From: Lichenostomus cassidix
Taxonomy: Eukaryota > Chordata > Aves > Passeriformes > Meliphagidae
Direction: 5' to 3'
Assembly (NCBI GenBank): GCA_008360975.2
Contig: CM039195.1
Span: 15,057,010-15,121,009, forward strand
Length of the DNA stretch: 64,000 nt
Part shown: positions 11,955 to 24,194 of the stretch, in pieces
How positions within the stretch are numbered: the stretch's first letter is position 1
Layout: the number at the start of each line of letters is the position of its first letter
Notes under the pieces: generated by a model
Told to the model about the DNA's origin: nothing
Seen by the model: only the letters and a program-made list of their open reading frames with translations
The model's database searches: none
Translations under genes and position numbers: made by a program

Positions 11955-14900
11955 CTGGAAGAGGGGAAAAAGCTGTGAGTGCTAGGTGCTGGTGGAACCA
12001 AGCAGCTGGAGAGAAGCATCCCACATGCCATCCAGCCCAGGGCAGCTCTCTGTTTCCAGCCTGGTACCACAGCAGCTGGCTTGACCCCAAACAAGGCAGA
12101 ATAACCATTGTGTTCCCTCTCCTAAGAGCCAGAGCCCACAGTTTCTGGATGGTTATTCCCAGAGATGGAAGCTGCTGCTTCAAAACCCAACCTGGGTCCT
12201 TCCCAGCAGCAGACAGGAACAGCCTTCCTCGAGCTGCAGGAGCACAGCGTTAGGGAACCACAAAACACCAGCCCCAGGAAGGCTGTCAAACCCCTGGCAG
12301 CCCATTATTTTGGGATGGGTGGAGATTTCAAGTTGTGCCTCCACCTCCTGCTGTGTGAAGCATTGGCTCTGCAATACCGCTGGTGCTTTCCCAGCAGAAA
12401 CTCTCCTCGGAGAGCAGAGGATCAGAAAAGGGCAGGGAAGCACAAGGGAAGGTCCATGCTTGAGGACGATCCCCTGCCTTCTCCCCCTCTCGCAAAGCTC
12501 TTCAAGTTGTTTGTGTCTCCATTTGCAGTGGCATTTCCTGATGGAGCACTGCTGTCCCACCGGGAGACTGGCTGGGATTTCAGGCTTGCAGCTTGGCACA
12601 GAGAAGGAAGGGGCAGCCCTGGCATGAGCAGAGCCTTCTGCCTGTGCTGCTGGACTCTAGGCAGCACCCACCAAGCAGTGCCAGCCTCTTAACAAATCCC
12701 AACAGGATCACAGCGGGCAGCAGCCGGGGGTGAGCCCCGAGATGGTGCTCCAAAGCCTGGCAGCACTGAAAGCTGCTACAGGGACAAGGACGGGCACAAA
12801 ACCCATAAGCAACGTCCTGGCAGATGACCCACAGCACATTCTCCGGCCCTGGTTGGGAAGGTACCGGCTCCTTGGATGCAGCTAGCACCCAGCAACCTCA
12901 GCAGGGGTGCCACAGTAAGAGGAGAGGCTGCTGACCCAGCCTGCCCGACCTTGGTTCCCAGACAGGTGTCGACGAATGCACACAGCAAGCAGAGCTCCAG
13001 TGGCAACGGAGCTGCAACAAGAGCAGCCTGAGCCTCACGCAGGGCTACAGGCACAGCAACAACACCCACCTGCCTCACCTGCTCTCTGCCACCAACTCCT
13101 CGAGCCCTCCAGGAGCCTTCTCCTGCCTTGGCACACACCTTCCCAGCCCCAACCCTACACCCAGATGTGCTCTCAGAGCACAAAAAAAACCACCTTCTCT
13201 TTGCCACTCCATGCACAGAAGACAGACTACCACAACAGTAGGGACGTCTGTGTTCAAGGATCTTTCTCCAGGCAGGAAAAAGAAGAAGGGATCTTGTACT
13301 TCAGCCCAGAAAAGTCCATCAGAACCCCCGTCCACAGCAAGCAGGAAAGGAATAGCAAGGGGGACATGGCAAAGGCACTTTCAAGCTCCTCACAAAGTGC
13401 CTTGTCTCCAGCTGACCCCTATTTCACATGTGGCCAAGCATAACTGTCCATGCTCTGCTACAGGATCCCTTAGCAAGTCCCCCAGACCCACACATATATA
13501 TAACCCACACAGCAGCATCTGAAATGCCCCCAAATAAGCCCCACCCTCCCCCCCATCCCCAGCACAAACCTTTGTCATGCACCCCCTTGAAGGAATCCAG
13601 AGCAAACCAAGGGAATCAAAGGTGTGGCTCACTTTAAAGGCAAATGCTCCAGGTCAGGCAGGAGTAGGCTGCTGCCCTCGCAGATCCCAAATCCCGCTCA
13701 CCCTGCCGCACCCTCAAACTCAAGCTGCTCCCCCGACACCCCCCGCGGATCTTACGGCTGCTGCTGGGAAAATGTCAAGCAGCTCTTGGGTAACACAAAC
13801 ACTACGCAAAGAAAGAAAACTCCATTATTGCCAATAAATGTTTTCCCAGTTTTTAAGTGTTCCAAGAAAACCTGTTCTGGACCTTCTGCTCATTGGAGGA
13901 TGAAGAGGAGGAAGAAGCTCAGTCAAAAATGCACTTACTGCATTTGAGAGCAAAAATGGTTTTCCAGGTCCTGGGCATCCACAGAAATGATTTTTTTTTC
14001 CCCCCCAACCTAAACCAGAAAACCTTTTCTGGAAGGTGGTGCCTGCATCAGCCTCAAGATGCCCACAACCTGAGACAGCTCAGGCAGGGCCCAGGGTCCA
14101 CGTCTGGGCCCACCTTGGCAGGAAGGCAGGGCTGAGCACCTCCAGTTGATTACGACCTCGGAGGCACCAAGGTGCCTCTCAGGAGGAACCAAGCAGCACA
14201 TCAGGTTGTCCGCTCCAGAGATGCCCCGGTCTGATCTCAGCACTACAAGACAAGGCTAAATTGCCCACCAAGAGGCATGGACAAAGATCTGGGGGAAGAG
14301 CGAAGTGACCACCACCAGCTTCTGGGAGAACAACCCAGTTCCTCTCCCCGTCACTGGAAATACCCTGCTCTCTGCACCTCACCACAGCAGGAGGAAGGGT
14401 CTCCTGAATACATGAGTGTGGACTCACCCTGGCCATTCCCAGAGAAGTCAGTGAGGAGGGAGACACTTCTGCCTTCCCACAGCCTGCATGGGTGGATACA
14501 AGACGGGTCCTCACCACCTGGTCCCTACCAGTCCCCGCCGCAGTGCTGGACAATGTGGCAGCACCAGCTGCCAGCCTGGACTGGAGCTGTTCTGCCAGTG
14601 GATTTAGATGAGGACAGGCTGAGGATCGGCAGGGATCAAGGCTACAGCATCCTACCTCCTGACCCATTTCCACACCGCCTCATCACCGGGAGGTGGCCGT
14701 GCCCGGCCGCCGCCTCAGCGGAAAGGGCCGAGCATGCCGAGCAAAGGCCACGTGCTCCTGGGAGCCGGCAGTTATTTTAGAGCACACACTGCATTTCTGC
14801 TCTTCTGATGTCCTGTTCCCATAGAAACCAGCCCTGCAAATGGCAGACGTTGCCTTTTTTTATACAAACCCGGCATTTCTCCCTGCAGGTTGGCAGAGGC

Positions 14901-16818
14901 ACTGTGTCACCCCTTCAAGATGAGCTGCCAGGTGCCTGAACCTCCGTGACCGTGCTGAGGAGCATGTGGTTCCTGGGGTGGTGGCATCACACACCTGGCG
15001 AGCCTGTCAGTCCCTGGGTACTTTCCATGCTGTCACTGGAGCAGGAAATGTCTCTCTGCTCCCCACAGTGTCTGTTCTGGAAATTAAAAGCACGAGCAGC
15101 CGTAGCAGGGCAAGGACTTTTTATGGCCACTGTTTTCAGGAAGAGCGAGTGATTTCCCACATGGGTGCATCCAGAAAGTCCCGGGTCCTGCAAAGAGCAC
15201 CCAGGGCCAGCAGCAGCCACCAGACCAGCCACGAGTGTTCAGTGGCACCCAGCTGTCACTGCCAGGGTGTTTTCACCCTCTCAGTGTTCACAGAGATCTG
15301 GGAGTCATGATACAGCCAGACCATAAAAACCTCACCTTGGTTGTGCAAACAGCAATAAAACTTTCTAAGAGGCTGCAAGCCTGGTGGGGTGCTGGGTGTT
15401 GCAGGTACCAGTGACCTCGCAGCCTTCTACAAACTCAGCACCAGTGCCCGACAGATCCGGGCTTGACCCAGACAGGAACTTCAAGCCCCAAAATACAGAA
15501 GTAAACACAAACAGCACTGGGGCTGGATCCTGTTTGCAGAATGAGGGGTTGGTTTGTGCCCTGCTGCCCTGCAGTGGGACATGGAGGGGCTCAGTGGGCA
15601 CAGGGAGCCTGATGGGCTCCATGGCTGTGTCTGTAATAGCCTTTGTGCTGGGACAGCAGCAGGAGAGGTGGGACAAAGCTGCTGCTGGAGCTGATCAAAC
15701 CCTTTGCCTTAAAAACAACATCACTGGTTTGCCCAGTTTGCAGTTGCCCATAAAACGCCAAACTGCAAATTCACCGACCTCATGGATTTAGCAAAAGAAC
15801 AAGGTCTGGAGTCCAACACATGGGCTTCTCGTGGGCACTTGTACAACCCTGCTCCCGCCTTGCAGTTGCTCAGTAGCTGGGCAGAATAGGCCGCCTGGGC
15901 AGCTGTGAGCAGAAGACGGGGGATCCCTTCTGCTTCTACTTGGTTTTAAACACTTCCAGGGATGGTGACTCCACCACTGTCCTGGGCAGCCTGTTCCAGT
16001 GCCCGACCACCCTTTCCATGAAGAAATTGTCCCGATATCCAACCTAAACCTGCCCTGTCACAACCTGAAGCTGTTTTTTGTTGTCCCATCAGTTGTTCCT
16101 AGGGAGCAGAGCCCAACCTACCCCCCACCTACATCCTCCTGTCAGGGAGTTGTGGAGTGAGAAGGTCCCTCCTGAGCCTCCTTTTCTCCAGAATGAGCCC
16201 CCCCCCCAGCTCCCTCAACTGCTCCTCATTAGACCTGTGCTCCAGCTCCGTTTCCTTCCCTGGACATGCTCCAGCCCCTCTGTCTGTCTTGACATAAGAG
16301 ACTTTCTCATACCGAGGGTCGGTATCTGCCCGGTCCAGGGCCCCAGGGCGCAGTGGGGCCGGCAGGTACCCCCTCGGTCTCCACAGCCTCCGTGTCCCTC
16401 CCCCGGCAGGGAGGGGTGGCCCGAGTTCCCCCGGGATGCCGGCGGGTCCCGGCCAGGCGCAGCCCCCCGCGGGTGCCGGAGCGCGGCCGAGCATCCCCGG
16501 CGGAGCCCGCGCGGCGCCTCCTCCATCCCGCCGCAGCCTGCGGGGAACGCGACCCGCGCGGTTTCGGGCAGGAGCCACCGCCGGCATCGAGCTCGAGCCG
16601 CGCCGGAGCGCGGAGGCGGCAGCGGGAGGAGCCGGCCAAGGGCCCCGGCGCTGCCGCAGCTCCGGGCGGGGCCGCTCCGCCGACTGGCCGAGAGGCCGCG
16701 GCCCCGCACATCCCCCGCCCCACCCGACACCCCCACTCCTACTGCCATCACTCCCCGGTGCCCATGACGCTCCGGTGCCTATGCCGGTGCCGGTGCCCAT
16801 CACCCCCTCCTTACTCAC
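11955..16818 (-). other. First intron of ABCA3 (putative)
   Basis: About 4.9 kb without recognisable coding sequence. It contains a CR1 copy at 15945-16295, a short 20-bp tandem duplication near 11049-11088, and an E-box (CACGTG) near 14750. An imperfect X-box-like palindrome (GTTCCCATAGAAAC) lies at 14815-14828. The open frames here are short and have no family resemblance. Confidence 0.5.
15945..16295 (-). mobile_element. CR1 LINE fragment, minus orientation, next to ABCA3 promoter
   Basis: Carries CACTTCCAGGGATGGTGACT, CTGGGCAGCCTGTTCCAGTG and GATATCCAACCTAAACC, all CR1 words, and ends within about 50 bp of the CpG island. Confidence 0.85.
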
Positions 16819-16960
16819 CGGGCCGGGCGGCTCCGGCTGCGGCTCCGGCTCCGTCCGGCCCCGCCCGCGCCCGCTGCGGGACCGCCCGCACCGCGCACGC
16901 GCCGGGACGGGGGCAGGACCGGGGCGGAGCGGGACTGTGAGAGGGTGAGGAAGTGCGCGC
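16340..16960 (-). promoter_or_regulatory. CpG-island promoter of ABCA3 (putative)
   Basis: Dense CpG and GC boxes (several GGGCGG/CCGCCC-type motifs), no TATA box, and a strong minus-strand splice donor inside. It is the only CpG island between the ABCA3 start exon and VRK3, and the minus-strand donor ties it to ABCA3. A plus-strand transcript from the same island cannot be excluded. Confidence 0.6.
16819..16940 (-). other. ABCA3: Putative non-coding first exon of ABCA3
   Basis: A strong minus-strand donor (G|GTGAGTAAGG) ends this stretch at 16819, inside a very GC- and CpG-rich block. No long reading frame is needed. Its right end (the transcription start) is inferred and only approximate. 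It would splice over about 4.9 kb to the acceptor at 11954. Confidence 0.5.
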
Positions 16961-17525
16961 GTGTGTGTGTACGCGTGTGTGTACGCGTGTGTGTGCGTGT
17001 GTATATACGTGTAAGTGTACACATCTCTGTGTGTATACACACATCTGTGTGTGTATGCTTGTACATGTATGTCTGTGTGCACGTGTGTGTTACTGTGTGT
17101 GTTTGTATGTATGTGTGTCACTGTGTGCATGCAGATGTGTGTGTGTGTGTGATCCTGTGAGTGCATGACATGTCTGTGTTACTGCGAACATGTCTGTGAG
17201 GTGTGTGTGCATGCATCATTCCATGTGTGAATTCTCTGTGTGTGCACACACCCTGGGCTTTGCGTGCACTGGTGTGTGTGTACCCCAGGCATTGCACATG
17301 TGCCGGGTGTGTATGCACGTCACAGTGTGAGTGCACACTTGGGCGTTGCGCAGCTGTGTGCACATGCACCGGGCATTGCATGTGTGCACAGGTGTGGGAC
17401 GCACACATTCACATGTGCCCAGTGCCCCGAATGTGTGCAAGCAGCCGTGTGTGTAGGGGTCAGTGTGTGTAGGGGCTGTGGGTGTGCAAGGGGCTGTGTG
17501 TGTATGTGACAGGAGCTCACACGCA
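16957..17525. repeat. TG-rich alternating purine-pyrimidine tract
   Basis: GTGTGT interrupted by ACGCGT, ATATAC and ATG steps, densest at 16957-17170 and fading by 17525. Purine/pyrimidine alternation is nearly unbroken over the first 200 bp, the composition that favours left-handed DNA. It starts at the edge of the ABCA3 CpG island. The open frames through it (MRKCARVCVR and similar) come from the repeat and are not genes. Confidence 0.9.
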
Positions 17526-18135
17526 CTGTGGGGGGCTGTGGCTGTGAGCGGCTGTGACAATTCCCGGTGCAGGGTCAGTGCTGTGTGTCTGTCTGTGTCT
17601 ACCCCACTCCTGGACAGCAGCACTCTAAATTGGGCCCTGCCCTGGTGCCCTGGTTTTTGGAAGCAGATGTCAGCTCCCGTGCGTGGGAATGCAGCACTCC
17701 CGGGCCACTCCAGGGGCCAGGTGGAATGTTCCAGATCAGGATGAAAGTGCCGGCAGCGGAGCGGGGTCACAGTTGTTGGTGGCTGGCTGCCCTGCCCACC
17801 CTGCCTGCCGGCTGCCAAGTTGGCAGGAGAAGGTGCTGCTGGTGCTGGGAACACCAAAGGGGGAGAAAGTTTGCACAGTGCGGGAGAGGGAGGAGGAAGA
17901 GAAGGGTGGGGAGAGGGGACTGGGATGGGGACAGAGACAAGGACAGCCATGGCTCGAGGCAGCTCTGCTGAACAAGGGGCATGGTGTACCCTCCAGGCAG
18001 CTGTCTGGTGCTCTGAGTGCTGGGGGAGATTTGGGGTGCCCCAGTGAACCCAGCCTGCCCCAGGCCATGACAGGCAGGAGAGCAGGGCAGCCCCGGGCCA
18101 CTGCCTTTTTCTGCATGATAAAGAGAAGTAATTCA

Positions 18136-18307
18136 GGCAACAGAATAGGCTGCTGAGAGAAGTGTGGAGTCCCTGGAAGTGTTCAAAAGTCATGTAAATG
18201 TGGCACCTGGGGACATGGTTTAGTGGTGGCATTGGCAGTACTGGAGGGAACAGCTGGACTTGATCTTAGAGAGCTTTTTCAACCTAAATGTTTCTATAAT
18301 TCTATGA
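18136..18307 (+). mobile_element. CR1 LINE fragment (3' end), plus orientation
   Basis: Matches the CR1 3' region: GTGGAGTCCCTGGAAGTGTT, GGGGACATGGTTTAGTGGT, GGACTTGATCTTAGAG, and a terminal TCTATAATTCTATGA. Confidence 0.9.
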
Positions 18308-18769
18308 CTATAATTTTTTGGGGTCTCCATGTAGCTGAATGCCACAGTGATGGCTTTGAGCATGACTGCTTTGGAAATGGTGTTCCTCTCTGATCTTGGG
18401 GGTTTGTAGCCGCTTGCTGGACCCTGACTGGCCCTGGGAGAGGAGGAAATGAACTGAGAACCAGGGCAAGGGTGAAGGTATCTGAGTATGGGAGCAGGAA
18501 TCAGCAGCATTGCTGTTAAAATGAGGCATGTACAAACAGAGGGTGGCACTCATGACTGCGCTACCAGGATCCCTCAAGCTGGGAGGGAAGACCCCACTCT
18601 CCACCTTGGTGGCTTTGATCCTTGCGATGGCCAAAGCTGAACTTTGGCTTCCTGAGGCACCTGGAGTGAGTCACATTGTGGGTCTGGCCCCAGATGAGGT
18701 GGTTACAGTGTAAGTTCTTACTGTCTGGCCTGTGCTCAGACCTCATCTCCCACTGGGCTGCACTGGGAA

Positions 18770-18791
18770 AGGGTTAGGGTTAGGGTTAGGA
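18770..18791 (+). repeat. Interstitial telomeric repeat
   Basis: Three to four uninterrupted copies of the vertebrate telomere unit (TTAGGG), starting GGGTTAGGG and ending at the GGATCC-like edge. Short, with no degenerate flanking copies. Confidence 0.85.
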
Positions 18792-19679
18792 TCCAGTGCC
18801 CATCTTCAGAGCTGCAGCTGGGAGCCACGTTCCTGCCCTCCCCCAACTGGTTGCACAGACACCAGAGGAACTGCAGCTGTCTGCCCAGCATGACTGAGCA
18901 GCCACCTGACCGCAGAAAAGCTTCCCTGTTCACACTCATGTCCTTAGCAGCACCCAGCAAAGCTCATTACAGTGCTCGGGGGCAGGAAGGAGCCACCTGG
19001 CTCAGAGTTGTTGTCCTTCAGCAGAGCCACATGTGTGTTTTGAGACACGGATGATGCAAGTTGGCTAGGCATGGGGATGGCATGTGCCTTCACTCCAAGA
19101 ATGGCCTGGCTGAGGGCTTGTCCTTTCCCTGTTTGCCTTTCCCTATCGTGTATCCCTTTCTGCGTGGCATCCTGCTGTGGCTGCCTTGGGAATGATGTGG
19201 TCTTGTCCAGCATCTGCATCATCACGGGGCCCCTGGCCCTGTCTCAGGTGATGCCAGCAGCCAGCTGAGTAGTCATAGGTAACTCTGGGCCTGGGGAGGA
19301 TCTGGGACAGTCAGTGCCTGTAGTGACATGCTGAAACCTCATGCCAGCCTGGGCTGAGCCACTTGTCCACACCCCTGCTCAAGCCTGGGTTTGATCCTCC
19401 CCAATTACAGCTGCCTCAGTTCTCCCTGTGAACTTCCCTGTTGCCTCACGCAGTGCCTCTCTGTGCCTGCCTTTGAAGAAAGCTGAGCCCTTAGATCAAA
19501 ACAAAAATCTTGCCAAAGAAAGTATTTGCAGGCTCTTCGTGGCTCCTAGAACAGAAGACAGGAGATGTTGCAATGAGCTGCAGTGGCATCGCGGTGACTC
19601 AGCTCACACCCAAGGCCAGCAGTGTGCAGGACTGAGCAGGAACACAGGAGAAACCCATGGGATGCTGCCAGAAAAGGGG

Positions 19680-19772
19680 AGCATCAGGCAGGATCAGGCA
19701 GTGAGGAATCAAGCAGTGGGGATCAGGCAGAGAGGGATCAGGCATAGGGATAGCAGGGATTAGGCAGCGAGG
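19680..19772 (+). repeat. Short degenerate minisatellite (GGATCAGGCA unit)
   Basis: About six imperfect copies of an 11- to 18-bp unit built on GGATCAGGCA(G), separated by GTGAGG/GAGAGG spacers. Low copy number and imperfect. Confidence 0.7.
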
Positions 19773-21727
19773 AAACTCTTGCCTGGGGGATGTCCCTCTC
19801 TGACCTCTCACATCAGCCCCTGGAAGAAAGAACCAGCCCCTGTGGCAAACCTGTCAACCCTGTTCATGCTGCCTGCTGCTGGCATATGTCCGCCCGAGAT
19901 CATAGCTCGAACTGTTCTCCACCACCTTTCCTTGTTGGCTGTTGTCACTCAAATCTCCCATGGGGTTATTCCCAAGGGGCAGCCACAGGGGCCATGCTGT
20001 CAGCAGCAGTGGGGATGTCCATCCTGCTGCTTCAGACCATCTGGGTTCAGTAACCCCAGCCCTGTCCACCCCAAACCTTTATTAAAACAGGTTTCAGGGT
20101 TTAACCAGTTTTAAAGGTGCTGGTTGACTCAGAAAAACATCTTATTTCTGTCCATCAAGGACCTCCCCTTCCCCACCCAAATAGCACCCAAAATGCAGGA
20201 CAGGTTGGCAGGGGTGCTGTGGGGGGACATGCCAGTGAGTCCCCAGGGCAGCCATGCCAGCGAGGTGCTCTGGCTCCTCATCCCTCAGCCACCAGCCAAA
20301 TGCAGATGTTGGGAAGAGGAACTTGGTTAAGTAATTCCTCCTTCAGTTCCTCTGCTATCCCCATGGCCCTGCCACCCTGGGCAGTATCCACACAAGGACT
20401 TCGGCTAGAATTCACTACTGCTGTCCTTGTGCCACTACATCTGCATTGCTCCTTGCTCTCCATCCGAGCCTCCTGCTGCTCCCAGTGAGGGAGGAGGGAC
20501 CGTGAGCGGGGCACACACCCCATGATGCCCAGTGGCACCTTACCCCAGAGCAGCCAATGGCTCAGGGACATGCAGTGAGGGCTTCCCTGGACACCACATC
20601 TCATGAGCCATGGTGCAGGGACAGACACAACCAACTTCTGCTGAGAGTACTTTCTGCTGAGAGCAATTTCTTCCCATTCTTAACTTTGTTGCAGTGCTGG
20701 ACACTGCAGCCCTAGGATTGGCATTTTTTTACCCTGGAGTGCCACAGCCCAGGATTAAGATGCCAGGAAGCTGGTTCTGATTAAAGTGGGGGAGCAGATC
20801 CAGCACCTTCTGCTCCCCCAGACTCACCAAGGACCAGATCTCTTGTGTTCCTTTTCCCCAGGGTGGATTCCCTCTTTCCTTTTACCCCAGAGCATGCCAG
20901 CCTGCAGCCCCCCAGTACTGGCTGCCAGGTGGGAGTCTCCTGGATGACATGTGAGGAAGGTTTCCAGAATACCTGCTGCTCTTCCCAATCCCGGCTTCCC
21001 TCAAGTGTGATTTTCCTGGCAGTGCTCTGCAGCGACCTGGTGCAGTCTCTGCCTGTACCAATCTCCACCAAAATGTCCCCAGGGTGTCCCTGCTCTGTCC
21101 CTGCATCCCTGCTGGGAGCTAAGAGCTCCATGCTCTTGACAGACTGTGGTGCACTACCTGCATGGAGGAGATGTGGCTGGGAACTTCGGCTATCATTGCT
21201 CCTCTGCGCCTAGGTAAGCATCATGCTGTGTAACACATGGGCAGGCCTGCAGTGCCCAAGGGCAACCTGATTGTCCCTTCAGCCTAGAGAGGCAGCTGGT
21301 GTCCCCAAGGCCACTTCCCACTGCTGTGTGAACAGCCAGGACCTCTTACAGCTGCTGGATTGGACCTGGCAATTCAGAGCTGAAAGGGTTTCAAGGCCTC
21401 TCCCAGGACTCTAGCATGGCTTCTCAAGAGGTATCACTTCACTTCAGGATCCAAGAGGTGTGTAAATGAAAAGGAACAGCCTTGTTTCATTAAGAGGTTG
21501 AAGAACCAGCAGCTTTGGGCATTTTGTCAAGCTCAAAGATCTCTGCCAGCATCTAAATCCAATAAGTCATGTGCTTGGCCTCTGGCAGCAGGCTGGGTGA
21601 GGGTGAGATAAGAGAGACATAACTGAGCTGGCACCAAGGAAACTCCTTTGGGGGGGGGGGGGAGATAGGGATCTTTCTGTTGCCACCCCAACTGTCTGCA
21701 CTTTCACAGAGGGCACAGCAGCACAGA

Positions 21728-21790
21728 CTTGGAATTGGACTCAATGATCCTTGTGGGTCCCTTCCAACTCAGGAAATTCTGTCACTCTAT
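21728..21790 (+). mobile_element. CR1 LINE 3'-end fragment, plus orientation
   Basis: GGACTCAATGATCCTTGTGG, CCCTTCCAACTCAGG and ATTCTGTCACTCTAT are the CR1 3' terminus. Only about 60 bp remain. Confidence 0.8.
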
Positions 21791-22429
21791 CAGACTATCC
21801 TCAACACACAAAGGCCACAGGAAGACAGGTCTTCTAAAAATTTATAGTTTTCCCCTCTTCTGAGAGCAAGGGAGAGTTTAAAATTCAGCTAACCCACTGC
21901 TTTAGAGGAAGCTGGAGCAGGGCAGGTAGTGCTGCTACTCAGTGAGGAAAGGCAGGTTGCTGCCTACAGGGGTTGGATTTCAGCTCACAGATAAACCAGA
22001 GGAACTTTGGAGTTAGAGGGAGCATCTCTAAAAAAGATGAGCTGTGGCTAAAGGAAAACAAAACTGGGGTGCAAGCCCTTGAAATAAAACCATGGGAGGG
22101 GTTTTACATGATGGATAATGGGTGAGGTGAGTGGGTGGGCAGTGGGACAGGGAATCATCCAGAGGTAAATCCTTCCCTGTGAGGGTGGTGAGGCTCTGGC
22201 ACCTCACTTGAGGACTTGACAGCTGAAAGGTTCAAAGAACCAAAGCTTGACCGTGAGATCCTGCTCTCAAGAGGCTCTCCAGGAGCCACAGCCCTCAGCA
22301 GCCCAAAATCCAGGCTGGTTTTCAATGCCCAAGGTAGAAAAGGGGGTGCAAATTACCAGGCAAAAGGTGCAATGCTGCAGACACAATCCCCTGTGAAGTG
22401 ACTGCAGGCACACAGCTTGCCCTGCTGAT

Positions 22430-22950
22430 GCAAATTACCAGTCATGAAATAGAGAAATTTGTTAATACTTCCCCTTTTCATCAATTTATTATGACTTTCT
22501 TTTTTATTGCTAATTACTACTTTCAATATACCACCTAAGTAGGATGAGGGTTTCTCTTCTCTGGTGCTGGCTTGGTGACTCTTGAAATAAATTTTAAAGA
22601 ATTGCCTTTTCCCACTATTTTCTGTCTGCCTTTCCCTATCACTGTTTTCTCAGTTTTTCTTGTCTTTATGGGGTCTGACTTTTTAAAACATCCTGTATTT
22701 ATGTTTACAGAATGGATTCTTCTCTCCCTAAATTAAATGTAATCAGGTCGTGATTGCTGTTCCCTAGGCAACCACCAATGAAATTATAGAGCAGTGAGCA
22801 AGAATTAACAGCTTCAGAAAGTTAAAAAAAAAATTAAAACGTTAATTGGCAGACTTCATAAATCTGCTGAACCAAGGCATTCCCAGCTGAGCCACAGGCC
22901 ACTGTGGAGGGCTTTGGGACAATGACCTTGATTCAGGAATTAGGGGAAGA
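22430..22950. promoter_or_regulatory. Candidate enhancer with X-box and ERR/NR5A half-site
   Basis: An AT-rich, CpG-poor block between two CpG islands. At 22759-22772 it has GTTCCCTAGGCAAC, a near-perfect RFX X-box palindrome (GTTNCC..GGNAAC), followed by a CCAAT-type word. At 22923-22931 it has TGACCTTGA, the complement of the extended TCAAGGTCA half-site bound by ERR and NR5A receptors. Several TAAT cores are also present. Motif-based only; conservation is untested. Confidence 0.35.
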
Positions 22951-24194
22951 CAGAACACCACCTACCAGCCTATTAAGGTAAATTCAAACGAATCTGATAA
23001 AGGGATGCTTCTATTCCATTAAAATTCTGAGGGGATGCTTTGGTTAACAAAGGAATTGAGTCTGTACCTGCATGGGACATGGGAAGAGCTGGAACTGAAG
23101 AGGTTGTGCAGGAGGGTGGCAGTGGAGGTGAGGCAGTTCAATGCTCCACTGCTGCTGCCTGCAATGCCAGGGGAAACACCAGAGTGATTGTGAAGTATCC
23201 TGATGGTCATGGTGGCGAGGAATGGAAGAATCCATCCAGCCTGCCCTGTTATTCCAAGTGTCCAGGTGCTTCTAAAAAATCCCAGCAACCAGCTGCAGAA
23301 ACTGATTGAAACATGTACCAAGCTTCCCAGAGTCATTTGGCAGAGTTCTGGTGTTGCTGGGACTTTTTGTGTGCTTACTGAATGTTAGGAACACGCCCTG
23401 GTGTTTGGAGCAATTGGGAAGGGGCGACCAGCTGGTGGCAGGATGAGCTCTGTGCAGGACACCTTGCCTGGAGACACTTCTTCCAAGCCCTGGAGCCCCT
23501 GGTGGGCTCAATCAGGGGGTTCATAGCCCAGGTGTTATTTCATGCTGCCTTGCACCACTGCTCCACTCAGCTCTACATGCAGTAAGTAGTCACCTGCTTT
23601 GCACCTGCTCACACCCAATGGCTGGTGTTCCACGGCTCACAGGACAGTCGTTGGAAAATAACATCATTACGTGTGAGATGTTCTGTGGGACAAGAACCAG
23701 GTCCCTGCTGCTCCACCTCCCCTGACTCTGCTGCCCTTTGCTGGGGGGCCTCAGGGGCAGGGCACCTTCCCCAGGCAAACCCTGGTCTCAGCCCATCTGA
23801 TGGGAAAGGTTTAAGTCCACCTACGCGTCTTTTATGGAAATATATTGGTGTCTGCTTGAGGTTTATAGGCGTAGAATGTACACAAGGGATGAGATACAAA
23901 GGTGCATACACTGAATACACAGTCCCGTTCCACACATTAACTCCTCCATTCATTAACCGGTGAGTGCCTATTCCCCAGTCCCACGGTCGTTTCTCAGTAG
24001 TTTTCTGGTGTCTTTTCTGAAGTAATGCTAAAACACTCGGCCCCAGAAGGCAGCGCTGGGGACACAACCTAAGGGGATCCTGAGGTTCCGCCGCTCTGCC
24101 GGGGCAGCCTGACCGCCTGTGTCCCTGCCCGGCCAGGCCAGGGAGAGCCCACGGCTCGCGGCACCGTGGTGAGCCCCGCTGCCCCCTCGGAGGC

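Larger units (their letters stand above)
17530..24190. other. Intergenic region between ABCA3 and VRK3
   Basis: No exon series, domain or RNA gene recognised on either strand. Contents recorded separately: CR1 copies at 18136-18307 and 21728-21790, a telomere-like repeat near 18770, a degenerate 11-bp repeat near 19680-19772, a G run at about 21650-21661, and an AT-rich element at 22430-22950. Open frames here are short and show random composition. Confidence 0.6.

Noticed and set aside
14815..14828. GTTCCCATAGAAAC as a second X-box
   Set aside because: One half-site departs from GGNAAC; too weak to claim beside the better match at 22759.
16129..17166. 345-residue minus-strand open frame over the ABCA3 CpG island
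   Set aside because: It runs from the TG repeat (His/Thr repeat translation) through CpG-island sequence into a CR1 copy; composition artefact.
19428..19763. 111-residue plus-strand frame between ABCA3 and VRK3
   Set aside because: It ends by translating the GGATCAGGCA repeat; no splice partners or family resemblance.
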